In this document: one piece after another, positions 1 through 6,494 of the stretch
Layout of the letters: each line of letters begins with the position of its first letter
Position numbering within the stretch: position 1 is the stretch's first letter
Made by a program: the position numbers and the translations under genes
Assembly: GCA_964397205.1 (NCBI GenBank)
Contig: CAYNIT010000106.1
Coordinates: forward strand, 1-13,747
Direction of reading: 5' to 3'
Source of the DNA: Phaeodactylibacter sp964397205
GTDB lineage: Bacteria; Bacteroidota; Bacteroidia; Chitinophagales; Saprospiraceae
Length of the DNA stretch: 13,747 bases
The notes under the pieces: generated by a model
Seen by the model: the letters and a program-made list of their open reading frames with translations, nothing else
What the model was told of the DNA's origin: nothing
The model's database searches: none

Positions 1-1
1 C

Positions 2-241
2 GTGGCGCTGCTCTCCTACGCCGCCGACGCGGGCGCCGGACAGCACGACTATCACAGCCTGTCCAAGCGCTGGCTGGGCCACGCGCCGATGGACGATCGC
101 GACGTGATGGGCACGGGAAAGGCGCGCGTTTCATTTGCGCAGGTGTCGGTGGACGCGGCCGTGCCGCACGGGGCGGAAGAGGCCGACGTGGCGTTGCGGC
201 TGGCGCCACTGCTGCGCCAGCCCCGGTTGTTAGTGGAGTAA
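2..241 (+). CDS. polA: DNA polymerase I fragment (3'-5' exonuclease domain), partial at both ends, probably foreign
   Basis: Seen: the + frame reads LLSYAADAG, then HDYHSLSKRWLGH, then GTGKARVSFAQVSVD, then AEEADVALRL. This lines up in order with the PolA proofreading domain segment of E. coli (LESYILNSV, HDMDSLAERWLKH, GKGKNQLTFNQI, AEDADVTLQL). Only about 75 residues are present. The window starts inside the domain, and the frame stops at 239-241 just where PolA should continue towards its polymerase domain. GC is about 70% by hand count, against roughly 50% for the rest, and resembles a high-GC proteobacterium. The Tyr and Asp of the third exonuclease motif (YxxxD) are replaced by His and Glu, so even an intact protein might lack proofreading, as many PolA proteins do. 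Inference: this piece was joined to the Bacteroidota sequence, most simply by misassembly. Family assignment is good; the exact right end is not known. Confidence 0.72.
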   Translation: MALLSYAADAGAGQHDYHSLSKRWLGHAPMDDRDVMGTGKARVSFAQVSVDAAVPHGAEEADVALRLAPLLRQPRLLVE

Positions 242-2046
242 TAAAAGGTCTCTCCATCCTCCGAGATGGCCAGGTCGCCTTCGTTGCCAGGCAGGCGGGT
301 CACCTGCTCGAGCCGCTCGTGGATGTCTTCAAAGTCGATATCTACGCTTACCATCGCGCTAGTGTCTTTGTCGGCAGCACCTTCTTCTTCTTCTTTTATT
401 TCTAGTTCTTCCCATTCGCGCTTGGTTTTCTCCCAGTCTGCTTCGCGCAGCCAGACAAACCATACATCGTCGTCGCCATTATTGCGCTCGGATAGAAATC
501 CGAGTTTGCTGCCATCGGCGCTCCAGGCCGGGCTATTGTCGCTGCGGGGGTGCAAGCTTACATTCACGGGTTCGGTGCTGCCATCCGCAGCTTGTATGTA
601 AATTTCCCGGTTGAAGTTGAGGTTGGGCATATCGTAGGCTAGCCACTGCCCATCGGGGCTCCAGCTGAGGTGGTTCGGGCTGGCCCAGCCGTCTAGCAGG
701 GTCTGCTCATTGGAGAGCGTACCGTTTTCGTCTATGTCTGCTACTACCAGGGTGCCGCGGCCCCGTTGCAGTGCAATGCGTTTGCGGTCGGGGGACAGCA
801 CGAAGTCCATTTCTTCCTCGGGAGTCCTTGTCAGGGCTTTTACTTCCCGTTTGAAAGTGCGGTACAGGTTGGGTTCCTGCTCGTCGGCGGAGCGAAGCAG
901 GAACAGGTCGCTGTTCCCGTTTTGGTCAGACAAAAACAGCAAGGTGGAGTCATTGAGCCAGGCGGGCGCTTGGTCGCGAGCGGGTTGCTTGGTTTGCCGG
1001 GCACTCCGCTTCTGATCTTCATTGCTGGGCGTAATGAAGAGTTCGCCCCGAATTTCCAGAGCAAGGAATTGGTTGTCGGGCGACAGGGCGTAGTCGTTGA
1101 GTTTGTCGGAATAGGTTTTGCGCTCTACTGGGTCGAAACGGTAGTCTCCGGTCAGCTCTACTTCGATTGGCTCCGGACGGAGAGCGTCGCCGGTTTCAGA
1201 CAGGTAGAGTTTCATGCCCCGTTCCAAAACCACCCATTGGCCGTCGGCGCTGACATCAAAGTAGCGGATGCCCTCGTCTTCGAATTCCGTTAGCGCGGTA
1301 GGAGCGGACACGGTTTTCCCCTCCTTGATTTCGAGTTGGTAGAGGTTGTACCGGCCGTTGCGGGCGCTGAGAAAATAGAGTCGGTTGTCCGGCCCCCAAT
1401 CGGGATATATGTCCTGTCCATCAAAGTCGGTTATCTGTTGATACGCCTCGGTTTGGCTATCGTAGAGCCAAATTTCCCGATTGGCGGGGCCTTGGTAGGC
1501 CTCGCGTTCCACCCGGCAATTGCCGCGCACGAAGGCGACGTAGCGGCCATCGGGCGAAGGGGCGGGCATTAGCCCCAGGGCATCCAGATGGCGCGTCGGC
1601 GTACCTCCATCCTGGCTGATTTTAAATATTTCATCTTCTCGCTCTACCTGTGCGTAGAGCCGGCGAGTTGTGAAGAGGATTTGCCCATCGTTGCCCCAGC
1701 GCGCTTCTTCATCGTTGCCGGAGTAATAAGTTAGGCGGAAAGGCAGCCCACCCTCGGAGGGTATGGTGTAGAGGTCGCTATTGCCGTACCGGTTGGACTG
1801 GAAGAGCAGCCGCTCGTCTTCCGGGCTCCATTGCGGATGGCTTTCGTAGCTTTCGTGAATCGTCAATCTTCGGGCTGCGCCTCCGTCAGCGGGAACGGTC
1901 CAGATGTCGCCCTGGTAAGAAAAAGCCATTCGGCTGCCATCGCTGCTCAGGGCAGGATAGCGGAGAAGTTGCAGGCCTTCGTCGGATTGAGCGTTTAGGC
2001 CTAGGCTAGCTATAGCAGTTAAGGCAAAAACGAATAGTTGCTTCAT
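52..2046 (-). CDS. Tricorn-like S41 family periplasmic protease, N-terminal beta-propeller part only (3' truncated at junction)
   Basis: Role by family: tricorn proteases take in peptides through beta-propellers and cut them with a serine protease domain flanked by a PDZ domain. Seen: a signal peptide (MKQLFVFALTA... ending LNAQ near residue 20), then repeated PD40-type propeller blades such as LSSDGSRMAFSYQGDIWTV, SHPQWSPEDERLLFQSNRYG, LSWSPDGQWLAYDMPN and SPAWSADGSKLGFLSERN, spread over residues ~25-545. A Glu-rich linker follows near 550-570 and a further blade (DLAISEDGETFYYSTNN) near 600. Credible coding stops at about position 225, roughly 605 residues in. Full-length relatives have about 1050-1100 residues, so PDZ and catalytic domains are absent from the window. 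The open frame to 52 is read-through into the polA fragment. The start at 2044-2046 is set by the signal peptide. The gene is divergent from the MATE gene. TolB-like or DPP-IV-type propellers were considered, but a long exported PD40 protein with the acidic linker fits tricorn best. Confidence 0.8.
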   Translation of the reverse strand: MKQLFVFALTAIASLGLNAQSDEGLQLLRYPALSSDGSRMAFSYQGDIWTVPADGGAARRLTIHESYESHPQWSPEDERLLFQSNRYGNSDLYTIPSEGGLPFRLTYYSGNDEEARWGNDGQILFTTRRLYAQVEREDEIFKISQDGGTPTRHLDALGLMPAPSPDGRYVAFVRGNCRVEREAYQGPANREIWLYDSQTEAYQQITDFDGQDIYPDWGPDNRLYFLSARNGRYNLYQLEIKEGKTVSAPTALTEFEDEGIRYFDVSADGQWVVLERGMKLYLSETGDALRPEPIEVELTGDYRFDPVERKTYSDKLNDYALSPDNQFLALEIRGELFITPSNEDQKRSARQTKQPARDQAPAWLNDSTLLFLSDQNGNSDLFLLRSADEQEPNLYRTFKREVKALTRTPEEEMDFVLSPDRKRIALQRGRGTLVVADIDENGTLSNEQTLLDGWASPNHLSWSPDGQWLAYDMPNLNFNREIYIQAADGSTEPVNVSLHPRSDNSPAWSADGSKLGFLSERNNGDDDVWFVWLREADWEKTKREWEELEIKEEEEGAADKDTSAMVSVDIDFEDIHERLEQVTRLPGNEGDLAISEDGETFYYSTNNRGWRSSGASRNATSASSAPCGTAASTDTCANETRAFPVPITSRSSIGAWPSQRLDRL
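210..240. other. Chimeric junction between polA fragment and tricorn-like gene
   Basis: On the left a + strand polA reading holds up to about the AEEADVALRL motif (ending near 205). On the right a - strand tricorn-like beta-propeller reading holds down to about the residues FYYSTNNRG (near 225). Left of the junction the - strand translation is compositionally odd, rich in Ala, Ser, Thr and Arg, and unlike a propeller. GC falls from about 70% (1-240) to about 55-60% (241-360) and then to about 43% (361-420) by hand count. The breakpoint cannot be placed to the base. No inverted repeat, target duplication or transposase is visible, which argues against an insertion element. Confidence 0.6.
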
Positions 2047-2075
2047 TGTGATTTAGAACGATTGGTTGTGAATGC

Positions 2076-2108
2076 CAAAAAATAAAATAAACTTTGATCG
2101 CAACCAAG
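2076..2108 (-). promoter_or_regulatory. Possible Bacteroidota promoter for the tricorn-like gene
   Basis: On the - strand CTTG (2108-2105) is followed after 21 nt by ATTTTTTG (2083-2076). This resembles the Bacteroidota -33 (TTTG) and -7 (TAnnTTTG) elements at the expected spacing, though the first two bases of the -7 box do not match. The start codon lies about 30 nt downstream. The region is A/T rich and little else in the 227-nt divergent gap looks like a promoter for this gene. Confidence 0.3.
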
Positions 2109-2258
2109 CTTTGCTTCTAGCTAATTCTACTCTTCTGCAGCATACTTCATTGGTTTGGCTTCCATTGGTACTGAAATGGTTCAGCACAGAGCGGGGAGCC
2201 CATGGTTTGAGGGAGGTGAAAAGAAGCAGAGCAGCAGGCATTTATAGTGGCAGTCTCT

Positions 2259-2266
2259 TACCTTTG
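2259..2266 (+). promoter_or_regulatory. Bacteroidota -7 promoter box TACCTTTG immediately upstream of the MATE gene
   Basis: TACCTTTG is an exact match to the Bacteroidota TAnnTTTG -7 consensus. Its last base is only 7 nt before the ATG at 2274. Transcription normally begins a few bases after this box, so the mRNA would start at or within a few bases of the ATG. No clear -33 element (TTTG) is seen 19-21 nt upstream. The box argues against the in-frame GTG at 2247, which would lie upstream of the transcript start. Confidence 0.55.
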
Positions 2267-2273
2267 CCCCGTT

Positions 2274-3614
2274 ATGTGGAACGAGGTCCGACAAACACTC
2301 CGCTTGGGGTGGCCCATCATTCTGGGCAATATGACGCAGATTGCGCTCGGCATCATTGACAGTGCGATGGTGGGGGCTATCCATAGTTCTCAGTTGGCGG
2401 CGGCTTCCTTCGTCAACAACCTGATTGCTCTGCCCCTGATTTTATCTATCGGGCTGACGACTGCTATCTCTCCTTTGGTGGCCTCTGCTCTGGGGGAGGG
2501 GGATAAGGACAAACCCTTGCGTATCCTTTTCAATGGTGGATTGATTGTTTCCCTCTTGGCAGTCGTATTTGCCTTCAGCATTCACTTTGGAGTGAATATG
2601 GTGTACTACTTCGGACAAGACAGAATCGTCGCTGATTTGTCCAAGCCCTATCTGATCTGGATGGGTTGGGGTATTGTGCCTATGGCGGCATTCATGGCTT
2701 TGAAGCAATTCGCTGATGGCCTGGGGCGTACGCGTGTGCCGATGTACTTGGCGTTGCTGTCCATCCCCGTCAATGTACTGGTAAATTATGCGTTCATTTT
2801 CGGCCGGTGGGGGGCTCCCCGCCTGGAGCTGGAAGGTGCGGGAGTAGGTACAATGGCTTCCCGGATCGTAATTTTGCTGGCGATTCTTTGGCTGGTGGCG
2901 TATGGCAAAGGGTTTGCCGACTACCGGCAATCCATAGGCGATCAGCTGCAAGTGCGCTGGGAGCGTTTCCGAGACGTGTTTCGCATCGGTATACCTGCCA
3001 GCTTGCAGTACGGCATGGAATCAGGCGCCTTTGCTATTTCGGGTATTATGGCGGGATGGTTGGGGTATGTGCAGCAGGCGGCCCACCAAATTGCCATTAG
3101 CATTGCCTCTTTCACTTTTATGGTTTCAGTAGGCATCAGCGCAGCGGGGAGCATACGAGTCGGCTACGCTTACGGCCGGCAAGACTGGGCACAAGCGCGA
3201 AGGGTAGGGACTTCCACTTTAATTATGGCGGTGGTGTATGGTATGATGTGCGCACTATTGTTCGTACTAGGCCGCTATCAGTTGCCCTTGCTGTTCAATG
3301 ATGAAACAAAGGTGCTGGAGTACGCGGCTATCCTGTTGTTCCTCACCGCTGTTTTTCAAATTTCTGATTCTGTGCAAGCCATAGGAGTCGGCCTGCTGCG
3401 GGGCATACAGGATGTGAAAGTTCCTACCTTTTACGTACTGCTGGCTTACTGGATCATTGGCATCCCCAGCGGTTACCTGCTGGCTTTTCAGCAAGGCTGG
3501 GATGTGGCGGGCATCTGGGTAGGGTTGGTTTTGGGATTAAGCGCCAGTGCTGCTTTTCTGACGCTTCGGTTTTTGCGGCTTACCCGCCGGCACTCGGTTA
3601 GCGTGGGGATGTAA
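2274..3614 (+). CDS. MATE family multidrug efflux transporter (NorM/DinF-like)
   Basis: A 446-residue, very hydrophobic protein with about 12 predicted membrane helices, the usual MATE length and topology. The N-terminus (MWNEVRQTLRLGWPIILGN) and the following IDSAMVGAIHSSQLAAAS segment are typical of the first two MATE helices, where a D-x-x-M-V-G stretch precedes the small-residue helix. The second half repeats the pattern (GIPASLQYGMESGAFAIS, then VGISAAGSIRVGYAYGR), showing the two-fold internal repeat of the family. MATE proteins export cationic drugs or metabolites across the inner membrane in exchange for Na+ or H+; the substrate cannot be told from sequence. The start at 2274 is preferred to the in-frame GTG at 2247 because the latter precedes a -7 promoter box and adds residues not expected in the family. 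The gene is divergent from the tricorn-like gene and convergent with the M16 peptidase gene. Confidence 0.92.
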   Translation: MWNEVRQTLRLGWPIILGNMTQIALGIIDSAMVGAIHSSQLAAASFVNNLIALPLILSIGLTTAISPLVASALGEGDKDKPLRILFNGGLIVSLLAVVFAFSIHFGVNMVYYFGQDRIVADLSKPYLIWMGWGIVPMAAFMALKQFADGLGRTRVPMYLALLSIPVNVLVNYAFIFGRWGAPRLELEGAGVGTMASRIVILLAILWLVAYGKGFADYRQSIGDQLQVRWERFRDVFRIGIPASLQYGMESGAFAISGIMAGWLGYVQQAAHQIAISIASFTFMVSVGISAAGSIRVGYAYGRQDWAQARRVGTSTLIMAVVYGMMCALLFVLGRYQLPLLFNDETKVLEYAAILLFLTAVFQISDSVQAIGVGLLRGIQDVKVPTFYVLLAYWIIGIPSGYLLAFQQGWDVAGIWVGLVLGLSASAAFLTLRFLRLTRRHSVSVGM

Positions 3615-3621
3615 ACGCTGA

Positions 3622-3644
3622 AGCGCTTTTATTGTTAAAACGCT
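3622..3644. terminator. Possible bidirectional terminator hairpin between convergent genes
   Basis: AGCG-(c)-TTTTA pairs with TAAAACGCT around a TTGT loop, giving nine base pairs with one bulged C. It lies 8 nt after the MATE stop codon, in the 122-nt gap where MATE and M16 converge, so it could end both transcripts. The U tract is inside the stem rather than after it, which is not classical. A 10-nt direct repeat AAACGCTGAA (3613-3622 and 3638-3647) overlaps it and partly creates the pairing. Confidence 0.35.
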
Positions 3645-3736
3645 GAATATCTTACGCAAAATGCGGTGGAAATGGAAAATCAGATTTGCTGAAGAAGAAG
3701 CGGACTAAGTAAAGGAGCAATGATATGGCGGCCTGA

Positions 3737-4987
3737 TTAAGCAGCAGCCTGTTGTTTGGCTTTGTAAAACAATTCCGAGCAGTTCTCCTCTGTCAGTATG
3801 GCTTGTGCGGCTTTGTGCAACTCCTCTGTACTTACTTCTTGGTACAATCTGGCTTCTTGGTTGATAATGCCTGCATCTCCGAGCAGCTCGAAGAAAGCCA
3901 GGTTAATGGCTTTGTTGAGGATGTTAAGCTCCGAGAATTGCAGGGTGCTTTCTACTTTGTTTTTGAGTTTTTGCAGCTCGCGTTCCGGGACAGGTGCCGC
4001 TTTGAGTGCTGCTAGTTCTTGCCAGATGGCTTCAGCTCCTTGCTCCAGGCTCACGCCATCGGCGGTTTTGCCCTCGATAATAAGCAAGCCGGGGTCGATG
4101 CTGCCGCTGACGTAGCAGTCGATAGCTGAAAACAGTTCTCTTTCCTTTAGGAGGCGGCGGTAGAGGCGGGAAGAAGAGCCGTTGCCCAGCACATCCGAAA
4201 TTAAGTCTACTACATAGTATTCCCGTTGGTATCGGGAAGGCATATGGAAGGCTAAGTACAAGGCATCCACAGGTACATTGCCTTCATTGATGCGTTTTTC
4301 GAGCCGTTTTTGTGGAGGCTCCTGCGGCAGTTGCCGCAGATGCTTAGGGCCCGGGGGGATATCACCGAACCACTTTTCCGCCATGCGGCGCACTTCGGTT
4401 GTTTGGACTTTGCCCGCTACTACGAGGATGGCGTTGTTTGGCCGGTAGTACTTGTAGAAGAAGGCCTTGACATCCTGCAAGGTGGCATCTTCTACATGTT
4501 TGGGCAATTTGCCGATCGTTGGCCAGCGGTAGGGGTGTACTTTGTAGGCCATATCTGCAATGTGGTGCCAGACATCGCCGTAGGGCTCATTGAGGCAGGT
4601 CTCTTTGAATTCTTCCACCACCACTTTTCGCTGTACTTCCAGCACCTGCTCGTCGAAGTTGAGCGACATCATGCGGTCAGACTCCAGCCAAAAGGCTGTT
4701 TCCAGATTTTCAGCCGGCAGGATATCGTAAAAATTGGTAATGTCGTTGTTGGTGAATGCATTGTTCTCTCCGCCCGCCATCTGAATAGGCGTGTCAAAAT
4801 CTGGCACATTAGCCGAACCTCCAAACATGAGGTGTTCAAAGAGGTGGGCAAAGCCAGTTTTATCTGGAGATTCATCTCTTGCCCCCACATTGTACAGCAC
4901 ATTCACGGCTGCCATAGGCGTGCTGTCGTCTTCGTGTACTACGACCTTCAGGCCGTTGCTCAGCTCGAACTTTTCAAATTGTATCAC
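3737..4987 (-). CDS. M16 family zinc metallopeptidase (M16B, processing-peptidase type)
   Basis: A 416-residue protein, the usual length of a one-gene M16B peptidase. The inverted zinc motif HxxEH is present as HLFEH at residues 48-52. The distal zinc glutamate expected about 76-77 residues later falls in the VVVEEFKE stretch (125-129). The substrate-binding R/Y pair is seen in the C-terminal half as SSRLYRRL (R274, Y276), so one chain carries both the catalytic and the partner half, compatible with a homodimer. No signal peptide is evident, so it is probably cytoplasmic. The start is a GTG at 4985-4987, preceded by AGGAG (4995-4991) only 3 nt away; no in-frame ATG fits the family N-terminus (QFEKFELSNGLKVVV). 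Bacteroidota often have a second, non-catalytic M16 gene beside the first; none is here. Confidence 0.93.
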   Translation of the reverse strand: MIQFEKFELSNGLKVVVHEDDSTPMAAVNVLYNVGARDESPDKTGFAHLFEHLMFGGSANVPDFDTPIQMAGGENNAFTNNDITNFYDILPAENLETAFWLESDRMMSLNFDEQVLEVQRKVVVEEFKETCLNEPYGDVWHHIADMAYKVHPYRWPTIGKLPKHVEDATLQDVKAFFYKYYRPNNAILVVAGKVQTTEVRRMAEKWFGDIPPGPKHLRQLPQEPPQKRLEKRINEGNVPVDALYLAFHMPSRYQREYYVVDLISDVLGNGSSSRLYRRLLKERELFSAIDCYVSGSIDPGLLIIEGKTADGVSLEQGAEAIWQELAALKAAPVPERELQKLKNKVESTLQFSELNILNKAINLAFFELLGDAGIINQEARLYQEVSTEELHKAAQAILTEENCSELFYKAKQQAAA

Positions 4988-4990
4988 AGT

Positions 4991-4995
4991 CTCCT
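4991..4995 (-). promoter_or_regulatory. Shine-Dalgarno AGGAG that fixes the GTG start of the M16 gene
   Basis: AGGAG reads on the - strand three bases before the GTG start. Strong Shine-Dalgarno sequences are uncommon in Bacteroidota, where A-rich leaders dominate, so this one stands out. It supports the non-ATG start, although the spacing is shorter than the usual 5-9 nt. Confidence 0.45.
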
Positions 4996-5162
4996 GTTTT
5001 TCAGACGATTACCCGAGTGCGGAACCGCTCATCCTCAGATACCCGGAAACACCCGTTTTTCATGCTCCTAGTTAACCACAAAAACGTGGAAAGTCAAGCA
5101 TCATTACACCAAAAAGCAACACCTGTACATCTCTACGGTTGAATGCTTTCGGCAAATCTGAA

Positions 5163-5317
5163 GTATTATTTGGTAGTTTCCGACCAAGGCGGGGCGGCTC
5201 TGTCAAGGGACAGGGTGCCCCGCTGGTTTGAGGAATATTTCAGGTAGAGGTGAGCCGAGAGAACGGGCTCAGCTTCTGCATTATATAGATGGGAACGGGC
5301 CTTCAAGCCGGGTTCTT
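5163..5317 (+). ncRNA. Candidate structured small RNA: three hairpins, last followed by T5
   Basis: Read on the + strand: hairpin 1 pairs ACCA..GCGGGGC (5183-5195) with GCCCCGC-TGGT (5217-5227), with an inner CTGTC/GACAG stem (5200-5213) around AAGG. Hairpin 2 pairs TGAGCC (5251-5256) with GGCTCA (5266-5271). Hairpin 3 pairs GAAC..GGC with GCC..GTTC over about 5291-5312 and is followed directly by TTTTT, as in an intrinsic terminator. A -7-like TATTATTTG lies at 5163-5171, with TTG about 22 nt upstream. Both neighbours are on the other strand, so a + strand terminator here has no annotated gene to end. An alternative 5' hairpin TTGGT/ACCAA (5170-5187) would compete with hairpin 1. I cannot match it to a known RNA family. 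A cis-acting leader read on the - strand for the M16 gene is the alternative. Confidence 0.35.
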
Positions 5318-5371
5318 TTTGCTTTGGGCTCCGATAATTAGAAGTAAGGGAGGCCCATTACCCCAGGCTGT

Positions 5372-6181
5372 TCACAGCGCGCTGAGTACGCCTTTGGGTT
5401 TAAAGTCCCGGAGTGCATTGACCAATTGATCATTGGTCTTCGGGGCAAAAAGGGAAGCCCCTCCGGAGCGGTCGTCGAAGACCTCCATCTGCAATTCTTG
5501 AGCAAAGCTCTTTGCCAGGTCGCCCATGCTTCGGGCGTAGGAAGCCGTTTTGCCCATAGCCATAAACAAATCGATTACAGCGGTGCGGACCAGTTCGTGG
5601 CGGTCGAGCTGCATCAGCATTTGCCGTTGGGTTTTGCCTTGTGCCGCTTTGCCATTTCCGGCAAGTTTCCGGCGCAATTTAGGTGCAGAGTAGCCCAGTA
5701 ATTGGGCCCTGTACTTCCACCAATTGGCGGTTTGTCCGCCGTTGCGGGCTTCGTAAACTTTGAGGTGGTTCTTTTCGGCTGCTTCTTGGCAAGACACCAT
5801 GCTCATGGCTTTGGTCAGTTCCAGCACCTTCATTACTTGCTCTTTGCTGATTAAGTCGGCTTGTTCCTCCTCTTCTTCCAGCTGGGAAAGCCACTTGGCA
5901 TATTTAAGCTTGACTTTGCTCTTGCTGTTTAGCGTAATTAGTTTAGCCAATTCCACCGACAGGTAGTAGTCCTTTAGAATCGGATTGCCCGGCGACTTGC
6001 GAGTGGCAAAGTCCCGAAGCTTTTCGGGCCGGCGGATGTCATCCTTGAAGGCGTATACATCGCTTAGCCACTTCTTGATATTGGCAGCGTAGTGGTGGTC
6101 GGTGAGCTGTAGCGCCTGATGCAGTGCAGTAGCGGCGACTACTTTAGTACCTTTTTTGCTGACGTAAACCTGTAAGTCCAT
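5372..6181 (-). CDS. AntA/AntB-antirepressor-like domain protein, uncharacterised
   Basis: A 269-residue soluble protein. Residues ~14-100 resemble the phage AntA/AntB antirepressor domain in pattern: V-A-x-x-LHQAL, then a Trp-Leu motif (KKWLSDVYAF), a DFA motif, then DYYLSVELAKLIT and KYAKWLSQLE. A Glu-rich patch follows (about 100-105), then a Lys/Arg-rich helical C-terminus with a W-W pair (TANWWKYRAQLLGY). In phages such domains counteract repressors; here no phage genes are nearby and the gene has its own host-type promoter, so a domesticated chromosomal regulator is likely. The partner is unknown. The start at 6179-6181 (MDLQVYVSKKGT) is chosen because the in-frame GTG at 6217 lies inside or before the promoter. 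I recognise the overall type from Bacteroidota hypothetical proteins but cannot name a function. Confidence 0.72.
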   Translation of the reverse strand: MDLQVYVSKKGTKVVAATALHQALQLTDHHYAANIKKWLSDVYAFKDDIRRPEKLRDFATRKSPGNPILKDYYLSVELAKLITLNSKSKVKLKYAKWLSQLEEEEEQADLISKEQVMKVLELTKAMSMVSCQEAAEKNHLKVYEARNGGQTANWWKYRAQLLGYSAPKLRRKLAGNGKAAQGKTQRQMLMQLDRHELVRTAVIDLFMAMGKTASYARSMGDLAKSFAQELQMEVFDDRSGGASLFAPKTNDQLVNALRDFKPKGVLSAL

Positions 6182-6494
6182 AAGCTGAGTATAATGATTA
6201 CATCCACAAATATGCACAAAATGTTTTTTATTGTCAAGCTTTTAAACTAAAATGGCTTGTTTTTTGCAGCTCTTTGGGGTTTCTGAAGGGGTTGTTTTTA
6301 GCTTATATGTCTGAAAATCAATTCATTAATTTTTAAGTTTTGTTTTAGGTTTGTTTTAATTTTTTTGTTGCTATTAATGGCATAAGATGGGGTGCAGGGC
6401 GGTTTGACAAAAGTCATTGCTCCCAGCCTGCTTATGTCAGCCCCTGGTTCCAACGATAGCTTTAGATTGGTGTAGGATCAAACGCAGAACTACC
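6182..6494. other. 313-bp divergent intergenic region, T-rich
   Basis: The gap separates the AntA-like gene (-) from the exported beta-barrel-like gene (+). It holds the AntA-like promoter (6207-6237) and a strongly T-rich stretch at about 6320-6370 with repeated GTTTTG/TTGTTTTA words. For the + gene the best -7-like word is TAGCTTTA at 6457-6464, one base from consensus but without a partner -33 box. No ORF or RNA gene was recognised. Confidence 0.4.
6207..6237 (-). promoter_or_regulatory. Bacteroidota-type promoter for the AntA-like gene
   Basis: On the - strand TTGACA (6237-6232) carries the -33 TTG. A -7 element CATATTTG (6214-6207) follows 20 nt after the TTG, one mismatch from TAnnTTTG. 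Predicted transcription starts near 6200, about 20 nt before the ATG at 6181. A T/A-rich tract upstream (6238-6370) could act as an UP-like element. Spacing and both boxes fit the Bacteroidota consensus well. Confidence 0.6.

Larger units (their letters stand above)
4988..5371. other. 384-bp intergenic region without a credible ORF
   Basis: The gap lies between the M16 start and the stop of the AntA-like gene, both on the - strand. I found no coding frame that looks like a protein. It holds the candidate structured RNA at 5163-5317. A small CCAC-GTGG hairpin lies near 5077-5090 and a bulged GGGCTCC/GGAGGCCC pairing near 5326-5355. A perfect CAGCGCGCTG palindrome near 5376-5385 lies inside the end of the AntA-like gene. 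No clear TAnnTTTG promoter for the M16 gene was found. No obvious T-tailed terminator for the AntA-like transcript is present on the - strand. Confidence 0.5.

Noticed and set aside
1..241. Insertion sequence or transposon end at the left edge
   Set aside because: No transposase, terminal inverted repeat or target duplication is seen, and the inserted part is a housekeeping gene fragment.
766..1293. 175-codon open frame on + strand
   Set aside because: Antisense to clear beta-propeller coding sequence of the tricorn-like gene.
2247..2273. Upstream GTG start for the MATE gene
   Set aside because: It would lie upstream of the -7 box TACCTTTG, so would not be in the mRNA, and adds residues not typical for MATE proteins.
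2442..2951. 169-codon open frame on - strand
   Set aside because: Antisense to the MATE gene, rich in His, Gln and Arg as expected for the complement of a membrane-protein gene.
4310..5071. 253-codon open frame on + strand
   Set aside because: Lies antisense to the M16 gene; its translation has no family pattern, and the M16 frame has the HLFEH and R/Y motifs. It is a shadow.
5372..6181. Remnant prophage around the antirepressor-like gene
   Set aside because: No integrase, repressor, structural genes or attachment repeats nearby, and GC does not differ clearly from its neighbours.
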